35,166 bases of DNA, taken from the NCBI GenBank assembly GCA_022822865.1, contig JAJDYJ010000013.1, forward strand, positions 1 through 35,166. The letters are read 5' to 3'. This document shows positions 1 to 7,992 of the stretch, piece by piece. Both the position numbers and the translations under genes were made by a program. Source of the DNA: Pseudomonadales bacterium. GTDB lineage: Bacteria > Pseudomonadota > Gammaproteobacteria > Pseudomonadales > Pseudohongiellaceae. How positions within the stretch are numbered: position 1 is the stretch's first letter; each line of letters opens with the position of its first letter. Below the pieces are notes generated by a model. It was given only the letters and a program-made list of their open reading frames with translations. It had not been told where the DNA came from and searched no databases.

Positions 1-160
1 CGCGAGTCGATCAAGTGAGAATTTCATTGCGAGACGGGCTTGCTTGCCCACCCATCAATCCATTTGTTCTGAAATTATATCGGCGATCCCCCGGGAAGAG
101 AGTCCGATTGTTACTCATCCGCACGGAAATTTCCAGCTTTATCGGGAGGCGGCGGGAGAC
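1..160. other. Noncoding flank downstream of galU
   Basis: This stretch lies beyond the stop codon of galU at the left window edge. Open frames crossing it on the plus strand are continuations of frames antisense to galU and show no family resemblance. I see no convincing terminator hairpin with a T-run for galU, and no tRNA. The next gene to the left is outside the window. Confidence 0.5.
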
Positions 161-979
161 TCAATTGTTCCAGACGAAAGCGTTCGCGGCCATGAAGCCG
201 GCGACGCTGCCGCAATCGAAGCGGCGTCCCTGGAAGCGCCAGGCGAGCACCTTTCCTTCCCGCGCCTGGGTTTTCAGCGCGTCGGTGATCTGTATCTCGT
301 CGTTGCGGCCAGGGGGCGTCGAACGCAGGATGTCAAAAATGTCCGGCGTAAGAACGTAACGCCCGATTACCGCGAGATTTCCCGGAGCTTCCCCGGGCTC
401 GGGTTTTTCCACCATGTCGCTCACGCGATACAGGCCGGGGGCAAGTTCCTCGCCGGCGACGATTCCGTAACTGGAAGTTTCCGCTTTTGGCACTTCCTCG
501 ATCGCGACGACGCTGCATCGATGCTCGTCGTACAAGGCGGAGAGTTGCGCCAGTACGCCGGCGTCTTCGGTGACGCAGAAATCGTCCGCCAGCAATACGG
601 CGAAAGCCTGGTCGCCGATCAGGGTCTCGCCGGTGAGGATGGCGTGTCCGAGCCCCCGGGGTTCGAGTTGCCGCGTATAGGAAAATTCGCATTCCCGCAT
701 CAGGCGGCAAAGGTCATCGAGCAGGGATTCGCGTTTAGAGCCGGCGATATGGCGTTCGAGGTCGCGGCTGCTGCCGAAATGGTCTTCGAGCGCGCGCTGG
801 TTCCGGCCGGTTACGAAAGCCATGTCGAAGATGCCCGCGCGCGCCGCCTCTTCCACCCCGTACTGGATCAGCGGCCTGTTGACGATGGGCAGCATTTCCT
901 TTGGCATGGCCTTGGTCACGGGGAGGAAACGCGTGCCGTAACCGGCGGCGGGGAAAAGGCATTTACGGATCGGCGGCAT
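161..979 (-). CDS. galU: UTP-glucose-1-phosphate uridylyltransferase GalU
   Basis: GalU makes UDP-glucose from UTP and glucose-1-phosphate in the cytosol, a precursor for lipopolysaccharide, exopolysaccharide and osmoregulated glucans. The 272-residue product opens with the nucleotidyltransferase loop AAGYGTRFLP (residues 11-20) followed by the K-x3-K basic stretch of KAMPKEMLP. It carries the family signatures GLGHAI, VEKP, NLAVIGRYVL, DEIQITDA and, near the end, RRFDCGSVAGF. The C-terminus stops 18 residues after the Asp of DCGS. That is about 20 residues shorter than E. coli GalU as I recall it, but other proteobacterial GalU proteins also end close to here, so I do not call it truncated. 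The ATG lies 8 bases after the manC stop, so the two genes probably share a transcript. Confidence 0.93.
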   Translation of the reverse strand: MPPIRKCLFPAAGYGTRFLPVTKAMPKEMLPIVNRPLIQYGVEEAARAGIFDMAFVTGRNQRALEDHFGSSRDLERHIAGSKRESLLDDLCRLMRECEFSYTRQLEPRGLGHAILTGETLIGDQAFAVLLADDFCVTEDAGVLAQLSALYDEHRCSVVAIEEVPKAETSSYGIVAGEELAPGLYRVSDMVEKPEPGEAPGNLAVIGRYVLTPDIFDILRSTPPGRNDEIQITDALKTQAREGKVLAWRFQGRRFDCGSVAGFMAANAFVWNN

Positions 980-987
980 TTGATAAC

Positions 988-2397
988 TTACACCCTGTCG
1001 TAGCGGTCTTCGTAGCGAACGATGTCGTCCTCGCCGAAATAGTCGCCCAGTTGTACTTCGATGACCTCCAGCGGTTCATCGCCGTCATTGCGAAGGCGGT
1101 GTTTGCTGCCGAGCGGAATCTCCGTCGATTCGTTCGCTCCGAGCGCAAACTCCCGATCATCGCAGGTCACGACGCCCTGGCCGCGCACCACGGTCCAGTG
1201 CTCCGCGCGCCGCGCGTGGCTTTGCAAGGACAGGGCGGCGCCGGGATTGACGATCAGATGCTTGACCTGGAAGCCGGGGCCCGTTGCCAGACTTTCGAAA
1301 CTTCCCCAGGGCCGCTTGACCAGACTGTGGTGCTCGGCCTCGCTTCGCGCGCGCTGTCGCAACTGACGCACGATTTCGCCGACTTCCTGCGCTCGCGCGC
1401 GATCCGCAACAAGCAGTGCGTCGGCGGTGTCGATAACGAGCAGGTCGCGCAGTCCGAGCGCGGCGATGAGGCGCGAGCCGGCCTGAATATGGCTGCCGCT
1501 GAGATCCCGGCCAATTACATCGCCGCTGATGGAATTACCCTGTTCATCCCGTTCTGCATTCTCCCAGACCGCATCCCAGGCGCCCAGATCCGACCAGCCG
1601 GCGTCGAGCGGAACCACCGCGCCGCTACCGGTGTGTTCCATGACGGCATAGTCGATCGACAAATTGGGGCAATCGGCGAAAGCGTCGTCCGGATAACGGC
1701 TGAAGTCCGAGCCGCGCTCGATCCCGTCGTGAGCCTGGCGGCAGACTTCGTTTATCTCGGGTGCGTGGCGCTTGAGTTCCGCCAGATAGGTCGCGGCGCC
1801 GAAGAGGAACATGCCGCTGTTCCAGAGAAAATCGCCTGAAGCGAAATAAGCTTCCGCGGTAGCTGGATCGGGTTTTTCGACAAAACGGTCGAGCTTGCGG
1901 GCGGATGACCGCGCGAGGTTTTCGCCTGCCGCCATATACCCGTAACCGGTAGCGGGCGCGTCCGGCACGATGCCGAACGTCACCAGATATCCTTCTCTCG
2001 CGAATGTCTCGGCCTCGGCGACCGCCGCCAGCAAGCGCTCGGGCCGGCCGATCGCATGATCGCTGGGCAGAACCAGCAACAGCGCTCCGGCATCGGTTTC
2101 CATCGCTTCCAGCGCGGCAAGCGCCACCGCCGGCGCGGTATTGCGCGGCGCCGGCTCAAGCAATATGCGGCCTCCTTCGATATCCGCCCGCCGCAACTGT
2201 TCCGCCGCCAGAAACCGATGCTGTTCGTTGCAGACAACGACAGGCGCACCTGCGCCGCCACCGAGACGCAGCAGCGTTTCCTGAAACAGCGTGTACTCGC
2301 GGCCAGGAAAAGACACGAATTGTTTCGGCATCCCGGCCCGGGAAAGCGGCCACAAACGCGTCCCGGCGCCCCCCGCCAACACGACTGGAATCAACAT
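988..2397 (-). CDS. manC: Bifunctional mannose-1-phosphate guanylyltransferase / mannose-6-phosphate isomerase
   Basis: This ManC/AlgA/XanB/CpsB-type enzyme (469 residues) supplies GDP-mannose. Its N-terminal nucleotidyltransferase domain converts mannose-1-phosphate and GTP. Its C-terminal cupin domain is the type II phosphomannose isomerase that interconverts fructose-6-phosphate and mannose-6-phosphate. Visible signatures are LAGGAGTRLWPLSR (residues 7-20), the EPAPRNTAPA segment near 81-90, FVEKPDP at 172-178, and in the C-terminal third LSLQSHARRAEHWTVVRG with the metal-binding histidines. I chose the ATG at 2397 because the family begins MLIPVVLAGG; an upstream in-frame codon at 2433 would add 12 unrelated residues and overlap the likely promoter. 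With galU it forms a sugar-nucleotide operon, consistent with capsule, LPS or exopolysaccharide synthesis encoded elsewhere. Confidence 0.93.
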   Translation of the reverse strand: MLIPVVLAGGAGTRLWPLSRAGMPKQFVSFPGREYTLFQETLLRLGGGAGAPVVVCNEQHRFLAAEQLRRADIEGGRILLEPAPRNTAPAVALAALEAMETDAGALLLVLPSDHAIGRPERLLAAVAEAETFAREGYLVTFGIVPDAPATGYGYMAAGENLARSSARKLDRFVEKPDPATAEAYFASGDFLWNSGMFLFGAATYLAELKRHAPEINEVCRQAHDGIERGSDFSRYPDDAFADCPNLSIDYAVMEHTGSGAVVPLDAGWSDLGAWDAVWENAERDEQGNSISGDVIGRDLSGSHIQAGSRLIAALGLRDLLVIDTADALLVADRARAQEVGEIVRQLRQRARSEAEHHSLVKRPWGSFESLATGPGFQVKHLIVNPGAALSLQSHARRAEHWTVVRGQGVVTCDDREFALGANESTEIPLGSKHRLRNDGDEPLEVIEVQLGDYFGEDDIVRYEDRYDRV

Positions 2398-2423
2398 CAA
2401 AAAACCCCACAAAGCTGCCCGGC

Positions 2424-2432
2424 ATAATAGCA
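2424..2432 (-). promoter_or_regulatory. Probable extended -10 promoter for manC-galU
   Basis: On the minus strand the bases read TGCTATTAT, a TGn extended -10 element with a 5/6 match to TATAAT. It lies 27 bases before the manC start, leaving a leader of about 20 bases. I see no good -35 hexamer, which extended -10 promoters can do without. It sits in the 105-base region shared with the divergent fabA gene. Confidence 0.42.
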
Positions 2433-2502
2433 AATCGAATGCGGTCGATTATTCGGGCCGGTCACGCTAAACTCGCAGCCTCGAAATCAAGCGACCCTGC
2501 GC

Positions 2503-3051
2503 ATGACACCAACTTCCCGGACGTCCGGCGGCTTCGTCCAGAAAAGCTCCTACGAATACGACGAATTGCTCGAATGCGGTTTCGGCAAGCTGTTCGGTCC
2601 GGGCAATGCCAGGCTACCGGTCGGCAACATGCTCATGATCGACCGTATCACCGAAATCAACGACAGCGGCGGAGAATTCGGCCGCGGCCAGATTCGCGCA
2701 GAACTAGACATTCGTCCCGATCTCTGGTTCTTTTCCTGCCACTTTCCCGAAGACCCCGTCATGCCCGGCTGCCTCGGACTTGACGCCCTGTGGCAACTCG
2801 TCGGCTTCTATCTCGGCTGGCGCGGGCTTCCCGGCAAAGGTCGTGCCCTAGGCGCCGGTGAGGTAAAATTCACCGGCGAAATATTGCCGACCGCCCGAAG
2901 GGTGCAGTACGACCTGTCCATCAGCCGGATCATCAGGCGCAGCCTGGTCATGGGCATCGCCGACGGCACGGTTGCGGCGGACGGTGAAACCATTTACACG
3001 TCCAGGAGTCTCAAGGTAGGTCTGTTCACGCCGGAACAGTCTTTTCAGTAG
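2503..3051 (+). CDS. fabA: 3-hydroxydecanoyl-[ACP] dehydratase/isomerase FabA
   Basis: FabA dehydrates 3-hydroxydecanoyl-ACP and isomerises the trans-2 product to cis-3-decenoyl-ACP, the branch point for anaerobic unsaturated fatty acids. The 182-residue hot-dog-fold protein carries the diagnostic [20 protein letters not shown] stretch from residue 79; His80 and Asp94 correspond to the catalytic His70 and Asp84 of E. coli FabA. NMLMIDRI (42-49) and [13 protein letters not shown] further on are also family signatures. The N-terminus is about ten residues longer than in E. coli. It is followed after 21 bases by fabB, the classical fabAB pair, and is divergent from manC. I did not find a recognisable FabR or FadR operator in the upstream 105 bases. 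Confidence 0.96.
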   Translation: MTPTSRTSGGFVQKSSYEYDELLECGFGKLFGPGNARLPVGNMLMIDRITEINDSGGEFGRGQIRAELDIRPDLWFFSCHFPEDPVMPGCLGLDALWQLVGFYLGWRGLPGKGRALGAGEVKFTGEILPTARRVQYDLSISRIIRRSLVMGIADGTVAADGETIYTSRSLKVGLFTPEQSFQ

Positions 3052-3072
3052 CGGCCAATTCACGAGGAACAT

Positions 3073-4290
3073 ATGCGACGCGTCGTAGTGACCGGAATCG
3101 GAGTCGTTTCCTGCTTGGGCAACGACAAGGATTCGGTGCTGCAATCCCTGCGGGAAGGCCGCAGCGGCATCGGATTCAACCCCGAATATGCGGAAATGGG
3201 CATGCGCTCGCAGGTCAGCGCGCGCATCGATATCGATCTGAAAGAACGGATCGACCGCAAGTTTCTGCGCTTCATGGGCGAAGGCGCGGCCTACGGCCAT
3301 ATCTCCATGGAACAGGCCATAGCCGACGCCGGGCTTGAGAACGGCGAGATTTCCAGCGAACGGATCGGCATCGTGATGGGTTCCGGCGGCGGCTCGCCCA
3401 AGGATCAGCTCGATTCCTTCGACGTCATGCGCGAGCGCGGCATTCGCCGCGTCGGCCCCTATCGCGTACCGCGCACCATGAGCAGTTCGGTGTCCGCCTG
3501 CCTCGCCACCGCCTTCGGCATCAAGGGCGTCAATTATTCGATATCTTCCGCCTGCGCGACCAGCGCCCATTGCATCGGCCATGCCGCCGAACTGATCCAG
3601 TTGAACAAGCAGGACCTGGTCTTCGCCGGCGGCAGCGAAGAAGAACACTGGACTCTCGCCCACATGTTCGACGCCATGGGCGCCTTGTCCACGAATTTCA
3701 ACGAGTCTCCCGAGACAGCCTCGCGCGCGTTCGACCGGGATCGCGACGGCTTCGTAATCGGCGGAGGCGGCGGCACCCTGGCGATCGAGGAACTCGAACA
3801 CGCCAGAGCGCGCGGCGCCCGCATCTACGCGGAACTGACCGGTTACGCCGCAACCTCGGACGGCTACGACATGGTCGCGCCCTCGGGCGAAGGCGGCGCG
3901 CGCGCCATGCGCATGGCCCTGCAGGGCCTGCAAGGCGATGTGGATTACATCAACACTCACGGCACGAGCACGCCAGTGGGCGATATCTCCGAACTGACCG
4001 CAATTCGCGAGGTGTTCGGCGACGAAGTTCCGGCAATCAATTCCACGAAGTCCCTCAGCGGGCACGCATTGGGCGCCGCAGGCGTACACGAGGCGATTTT
4101 CAGCCTGCTGATGATGGACAACGACTTCATCGCCGAGTCGATCAATATCGACACGCTCGACGAGCAGGCCGAAGGATTGCCGATCCTGCGCGAGCGCCGC
4201 GACGCCGCCGGCCTGAATCGAGTCCTCTCCAACAGTTTCGGATTCGGAGGCACCAATGCCTGCCTGGTGTTCGATCGCTGGGCGGCATGA
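3073..4290 (+). CDS. fabB: Beta-ketoacyl-ACP synthase I FabB
   Basis: FabB elongates acyl-ACPs with malonyl-ACP and is needed to extend the cis-unsaturated intermediate made by FabA. The 405-residue thiolase-fold protein has the active-site Cys161 in [10 protein letters not shown], His296 in [11 protein letters not shown], Lys326 in NSTKS and His331 in GHALGAAG, the Cys-His-His triad of condensing enzymes. The C-terminal [10 protein letters not shown] loop is also intact. The start ATG at 3073 is preceded by GAGGA at a suitable distance. Pairing with fabA and the length near 405 favour FabB over FabF, which normally clusters with acpP. The gene ends just before a small inverted repeat (4293-4309). 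Confidence 0.95.
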   Translation: MRRVVVTGIGVVSCLGNDKDSVLQSLREGRSGIGFNPEYAEMGMRSQVSARIDIDLKERIDRKFLRFMGEGAAYGHISMEQAIADAGLENGEISSERIGIVMGSGGGSPKDQLDSFDVMRERGIRRVGPYRVPRTMSSSVSACLATAFGIKGVNYSISSACATSAHCIGHAAELIQLNKQDLVFAGGSEEEHWTLAHMFDAMGALSTNFNESPETASRAFDRDRDGFVIGGGGGTLAIEELEHARARGARIYAELTGYAATSDGYDMVAPSGEGGARAMRMALQGLQGDVDYINTHGTSTPVGDISELTAIREVFGDEVPAINSTKSLSGHALGAAGVHEAIFSLLMMDNDFIAESINIDTLDEQAEGLPILRERRDAAGLNRVLSNSFGFGGTNACLVFDRWAA

Positions 4291-4292
4291 AA

Positions 4293-4309
4293 TGCGCAGG
4301 GCTTGCGCA
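4293..4309. other. Short inverted repeat after fabB
   Basis: TGCGCA is repeated around a five-base loop (4293-4298 and 4304-4309) starting three bases after the fabB stop. There is no T-run after it on the plus strand, so it is at best a weak terminator or an mRNA 3'-end stabiliser. The remaining bases to the aroQ start (4310-4414) are relatively A+T rich and may hold the promoter of the aroQ-acc operon, but I could not identify convincing -35 and -10 boxes. Confidence 0.3.
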
Positions 4310-4414
4310 GAATTTCAAAAAACGCTGCACTTCAACTCATTTTCTGCGAAAATGCGCCGAAATTAATTGAATTGGCGTGGATCAGCGTCGAAATTGACAG
4401 TTCCGGTGAGTCGT

Positions 4415-4855
4415 ATGGCGAAAATCCTGGCCTTGCACGGGCCCAATCTGAATCTGCTGGGGCATCGGGAGCCGCACATCTACGGCAGCGACACGCTCGA
4501 TGACATCAACGGCCGCCTGCGCGAACAATGCGCGGCCGCCGGCCATGAGTTCGACGCCTTGCAAAGCAACTCCGAAGCCGCGCTGATCGACCGGATCCAA
4601 CTGGCCCGGGTCGACGGCACCGCCTTCATGCTCGTCAATCTCGGCGGATTCACGCATACCAGCATCGCCATCCGCGACGCCATTCTCGCCGCCGGCGTGC
4701 CATTCATCGAGGTGCATCTGTCGAACCTTTTCAGCCGCGAACCCTATCGCCACAAGTCGTATTTTTCCGACATCGCGGCCGGCTGCGTATTCGGTCTCGG
4801 CGCCCAGGGCTACGAACTGGCATTGCAGGCCGCCTGCCGCAAACTGGCAAACTGA
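4415..4855 (+). CDS. aroQ: Type II 3-dehydroquinate dehydratase AroQ
   Basis: AroQ catalyses step three of the shikimate pathway, dehydrating 3-dehydroquinate to 3-dehydroshikimate with the type II (trans-elimination, dodecameric) mechanism. The 146-residue protein starts [12 protein letters not shown], which contains the conserved GPNLNLLG loop; the catalytic Tyr is Tyr23 in [18 protein letters not shown], the GGFTHTS segment, EVHLSN with the catalytic His, and [12 protein letters not shown] complete the signature. I chose ATG 4415 because the family begins right at this point; the frame remains open upstream to 4367 but that part is unlike AroQ. The gene is followed after 22 bases by accB, the aroQ-accB-accC order common in gammaproteobacteria. 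Confidence 0.95.
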   Translation: MAKILALHGPNLNLLGHREPHIYGSDTLDDINGRLREQCAAAGHEFDALQSNSEAALIDRIQLARVDGTAFMLVNLGGFTHTSIAIRDAILAAGVPFIEVHLSNLFSREPYRHKSYFSDIAAGCVFGLGAQGYELALQAACRKLAN

Positions 4856-4877
4856 CCGCAAAGCGGGGGGAACGTCG

Positions 4878-5333
4878 ATGGATATTCGCAAGGTCAAGAA
4901 ACTGATTGAATTGCTCGAAACTTCCGACATCGCGGAAATCGAGATCAAGGAAGGCGAGGAAGCGGTTCGCATCAGCCGCGCTTCCAGAATCGCTCCGGCG
5001 GTCGCCGCCGCGGCGCCGGTTGCCGCGGCGGCCCCTGCGCCGGCTCCCGCCGCGAATGCGGAAGCCGAGCGGGAAGAACCGCCCGCCGCGGCCGAAACCG
5101 GCAATCTGGTGACTTCTCCCATGGTGGGCACCTTCTACCGGGCGCCCGCGCCGTCCTCGCCGGCTTATGTCGAAGTCGGCCAGCAGGTCAAGGAAGGCGA
5201 CGTAATCGGCATCGTCGAAGCCATGAAGATGATGAACCAGATCGAATCGGAGTTCAGCGGCGTGGTGGAAGCCATCCTGGTCGAGGACGGCAAGCCGGTG
5301 GAGTTCGGCCAGCCGCTGGTTCGGATCGTCTAG
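4878..5333 (+). CDS. accB: Biotin carboxyl carrier protein of acetyl-CoA carboxylase
   Basis: AccB carries the biotin that is carboxylated by AccC and then delivered to acetyl-CoA by the AccAD transferase, the committed step of fatty acid synthesis. The 151-residue protein has the usual N-terminal segment ([14 protein letters not shown]), an Ala/Pro-rich flexible linker at about residues 39-72, and a C-terminal biotinyl domain. The biotin attachment lysine is Lys117 in VEAMKMMNQ, and the domain also shows [11 protein letters not shown] at 80-90. A GGGG stretch ahead of the start gives the ribosome site. accC follows after 26 bases and the two are surely cotranscribed. Confidence 0.96.
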   Translation: MDIRKVKKLIELLETSDIAEIEIKEGEEAVRISRASRIAPAVAAAAPVAAAAPAPAPAANAEAEREEPPAAAETGNLVTSPMVGTFYRAPAPSSPAYVEVGQQVKEGDVIGIVEAMKMMNQIESEFSGVVEAILVEDGKPVEFGQPLVRIV

Positions 5334-5359
5334 AAATTCTTTAGTCTGGGAACGCCGCC

Positions 5360-6700
5360 GTGCTGAAAAAAGTCCTGATCGCCAATCGCGGCGAAATCGC
5401 CTTGCGCGTTCTGCGCGCCTGCAAGGAACTGGGAATCGGCACCGTGGCAGTGCATTCCAGCGCCGATAGCGACCTCATGCATGTGCGTCTTTCCGACGAA
5501 TGCGTCTGCATCGGCCCGCCGAGCCCCACCGAAAGCTATCTGAACATTCCGGCCATCATCAGCGCCATGGAAGTCAGCGAAGCCGACGCAGTGCACCCCG
5601 GCTACGGCTTCCTCTCCGAAAATGCCGATTTTGCCGAACAGGTCGAGAACAGCGGCTTCGTTTTCATCGGTCCCAGCGCCGAGACGATTCGCCTGATGGG
5701 AGACAAGGTGTCCGCCATCCAGGCCATGCGCGAAGCCGGCATACCCACGGTGCCGGGCTCCAACGGACCGCTGGACGACGATCAGCAACGCAGCATCCAA
5801 CTCGCGCGCGAGATCGGTTATCCGGTGCTGATCAAGGCTGCGGCGGGCGGCGGCGGGCGCGGCATGCGCGTGGTCAATCACGAAACCAATCTGCTGCAGT
5901 CGATCTACGTCACCCGGACCGAAGCGAAATCCTTCTTCGGCTCCGACGCCGTCTACCTGGAGAAATATCTCGAGAATCCGCGCCACGTGGAAGTGCAGGT
6001 GATCGGCGACGGCAAGGGCAATGCCCTCTATCTCGGCGACCGCGACTGTTCCCTGCAGCGCCGCCACCAGAAAGTGATCGAGGAAGCGCCGGCGCCGGGG
6101 ATTCCGGACGCAGTGCGGCAGGAAGTCGCCGAGGCCTGCATCAACGCTTGCCGGCGGCTGCAATACCGCGGCGCCGGCACGCTCGAATTCCTCTATCAGG
6201 ACGAGCGTTTCTATTTCATCGAAATGAATACGCGAGTGCAGGTGGAGCATCCCGTTACCGAAATGGTCACCGGCTTCGACATCGTCAAGGAGCAATTGCG
6301 GATAGCCGGCGGCGAACCGCTGTCCGCGAGCCAGGATGAGATCTCGTTTAACGGGCATTCGGTGGAATGCCGCATCAATGCCGAGGATCCCGCCAGCTTC
6401 CTGCCGAGTCCCGGCAAGGTGAAGCTGTATCATGCGCCCGGGGGGCCGGGCGTGCGGGTCGATTCCCATCTCTATAGCGGTTACACCGTGCCGCCGCATT
6501 ACGATTCGCTGATCGCCAAGGTCGTGACCCACGCCCAGGACCGCGAGCAGGCGCTGACGCGCATGCAGATCGCGCTCGAGGAACTGCTTATCGACGGCAT
6601 CCGGAGCAATGCTTCGCTGATGCGCGATCTCGTCATCGACCCGGAAATCCGCAAGGGCGGCTACAACATCCATTACCTGGAAAGCAAGCTCGCGCGCTGA
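5360..6700 (+). CDS. accC: Biotin carboxylase subunit of acetyl-CoA carboxylase
   Basis: AccC is the ATP-grasp enzyme that carboxylates biotin on AccB using bicarbonate. The 446-residue protein aligns by eye residue for residue with E. coli AccC around the active site: Gly-rich ATP loop at 160-169, Lys238 in RRHQKVIEE, Glu276 in TLEF, Glu288, Arg292 and Glu296 in [14 protein letters not shown]. It starts with GTG at 5360; the following codons give the expected [14 protein letters not shown]. In many gammaproteobacteria the next gene is prmA (ribosomal protein L11 methyltransferase). Here a DUF3426 gene follows after 33 bases instead. Confidence 0.96.
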   Translation: MLKKVLIANRGEIALRVLRACKELGIGTVAVHSSADSDLMHVRLSDECVCIGPPSPTESYLNIPAIISAMEVSEADAVHPGYGFLSENADFAEQVENSGFVFIGPSAETIRLMGDKVSAIQAMREAGIPTVPGSNGPLDDDQQRSIQLAREIGYPVLIKAAAGGGGRGMRVVNHETNLLQSIYVTRTEAKSFFGSDAVYLEKYLENPRHVEVQVIGDGKGNALYLGDRDCSLQRRHQKVIEEAPAPGIPDAVRQEVAEACINACRRLQYRGAGTLEFLYQDERFYFIEMNTRVQVEHPVTEMVTGFDIVKEQLRIAGGEPLSASQDEISFNGHSVECRINAEDPASFLPSPGKVKLYHAPGGPGVRVDSHLYSGYTVPPHYDSLIAKVVTHAQDREQALTRMQIALEELLIDGIRSNASLMRDLVIDPEIRKGGYNIHYLESKLAR

Positions 6701-6733
6701 TGCCCGCGCAAACGAGTCAGGATTGACGGCAAT

Positions 6734-7573
6734 ATGAGCTTGAGCGTTACCCGCTGCCCGAATTGCGGTTCCACTTTCAACATCAGCCGGCGACAGCTCG
6801 AATCCTCCGGGGGTCTGGCGCGTTGCGGCGCCTGCCTGCGCGTTTTTTCCGCCGCCGACAACCTGCTGGAGCCCGGCGAGGAAACCGACCCGCCCGATTC
6901 CGTATTCGTCGGCCGCGCGCCCGAGGAACAGGAGACAACGGAAACGGAAGACGAGCCGCTGGCCTTGCCCGAAGACGACGAACCGCTGGCGCTGCCCGAA
7001 ATCGAGAGCCGGTTCGAAGCACTCCCCGAAGACGGGCGCGCATCCTTGAAACAGTTCAGATCCACCGTGCAATTGCGGAGAAGGAACTATTTCGACTGGG
7101 CCGCGTTTTTCGGCTATTCGACCCTGGCGCTGTCGCTGTTGACGCTATTGGCCGCGCAATTCCTCTGGCGTCACATGTCCGTCTACAGCCAGGTCGACTG
7201 GCTGCGCCCCGGCTACGCGCAACTTTGCGCGCGAGCCGGCTGTGAATTGCCGGTTTATTCCCGCCCGGACAGCATTCGCAACGACAATACCGTTTTGGGC
7301 ACCCATCCGGATTACCCCGACGCCTACCTGCTCGCCGCCCGGTTCCACAACGCCGCGCCATTCCCGCAGCCGTTTCCCGTCGTCGTATTGCGTTTCACTT
7401 CGCTCGACGCCCGCACCGTCGCCATGCGCGAATTCCCGCCCTCCGAGTATCTGCATCCGGACCTGCGGGCACTGGACCTCATGCCGCCGAATTCGCCCGT
7501 ACAGATCGAACTCGAACTCATGAATCCCGGTCCGCGGGCGGTAAACTACGAAGTTTCCTTCCGGGCGCCCTGA
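6734..7573 (+). CDS. Zinc-ribbon and DUF3426 domain membrane protein, function unknown
   Basis: The 279-residue product has an N-terminal MJ0042-type zinc ribbon: Cys8 and Cys11 in CPNC, Cys31 and Cys34 in CGAC. An acidic linker follows with a near-repeat of EPLALPE (about residues 74-89), then an arginine-rich stretch (RRRN near 115) and one transmembrane helix at roughly 121-145. The C-terminal part (150-279) matches the DUF3426 pattern with PVYSRPDSI and a beta-rich ending on NYEVSFRAP. The helix topology would put the zinc ribbon in the cytoplasm and DUF3426 in the periplasm. The family is widespread in beta- and gammaproteobacteria beside prmA/fis but has no established function that I know of. 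Here it sits between accC and fis. Confidence 0.85.
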   Translation: MSLSVTRCPNCGSTFNISRRQLESSGGLARCGACLRVFSAADNLLEPGEETDPPDSVFVGRAPEEQETTETEDEPLALPEDDEPLALPEIESRFEALPEDGRASLKQFRSTVQLRRRNYFDWAAFFGYSTLALSLLTLLAAQFLWRHMSVYSQVDWLRPGYAQLCARAGCELPVYSRPDSIRNDNTVLGTHPDYPDAYLLAARFHNAAPFPQPFPVVVLRFTSLDARTVAMREFPPSEYLHPDLRALDLMPPNSPVQIELELMNPGPRAVNYEVSFRAP

Positions 7574-7590
7574 AGAGCCGTATTTTCCCC

Positions 7591-7619
7591 TTCCGCAAGC
7601 GACCCGGTAAGGCTATTAT
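7591..7619 (+). promoter_or_regulatory. Possible promoter upstream of fis
   Basis: A TATTAT hexamer (7614-7619) lies 17 bases after a weak TTCCGC box (7591-7596) in the 120-base gap before fis. Initiation would fall near 7626, giving a leader of about 67 bases. The -35 match is poor, so this is tentative; the fis gene could also be read from the upstream operon. Confidence 0.3.
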
Positions 7620-7693
7620 CGGAACCAGAACAAGATCGATTCTTTTCCGCGCATCCAACAAGAAAACCAAGCGGACAAAAATGCGGGTTCAAC

Positions 7694-7981
7694 ATGAAAC
7701 AAGCCGGCGCCGCCCTGGCGGTGCAAGCCGCTGTCTCCGCGCAATCGCGCCCCGGGAGCGACTTGCGCGAAGAGGTGCACAATTCGGTCGACCACTATTT
7801 CGAGAACATGGGGCGGGAACCCGTGACCGATCTGCATCGCCTGGTCATGTCCGAAGTCGAATCCACCCTGCTGGCCCATGTCATGCGGCGCACCGGCAAC
7901 AACCAGAGCAAGGCCGCCGTGATGCTCGGGCTTAACCGTGGTACGCTACGCGCCCGTCTCAAGCAATACGGTCTCATCTAG
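7694..7981 (+). CDS. fis: Nucleoid-associated DNA-binding protein Fis
   Basis: Fis is a small homodimeric DNA-bending protein that activates rRNA promoters and acts in recombination and chromosome organisation. The 95-residue product has the Fis plan: a variable N-terminal third, a dimerisation helix ([19 protein letters not shown]), and a C-terminal helix-turn-helix within [20 protein letters not shown] and KQYGLI. The length is close to the 98 residues of E. coli Fis. The family is typically encoded directly after dusB; that gene is absent here. purH begins 11 bases downstream, so fis may share a transcript with purHD. No strong Shine-Dalgarno is visible before the ATG. Confidence 0.94.
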   Translation: MKQAGAALAVQAAVSAQSRPGSDLREEVHNSVDHYFENMGREPVTDLHRLVMSEVESTLLAHVMRRTGNNQSKAAVMLGLNRGTLRARLKQYGLI

Positions 7982-7992
7982 CACGCAAGCCC

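Noticed and set aside
161..979. GalU as a truncated or frameshifted gene
   Set aside because: The C-terminus is short relative to E. coli, but all catalytic motifs are present and translation of the downstream bases in other frames does not restore a recognisable tail.
2848..4089. A 413-codon open frame opposite fabA/fabB
   Set aside because: It spans two real genes on the other strand and has no domain signature.
5330..7072. A 580-codon open frame on the minus strand opposite accC
   Set aside because: It is antisense to a complete AccC with every catalytic residue, has no recognisable family, and long antisense frames are expected from the GC-rich third-position codon bias seen throughout.
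7574..7693. Small gene between DUF3426 and fis
   Set aside because: Short open frames here overlap fis in another frame, lack ribosome sites and resemble nothing.
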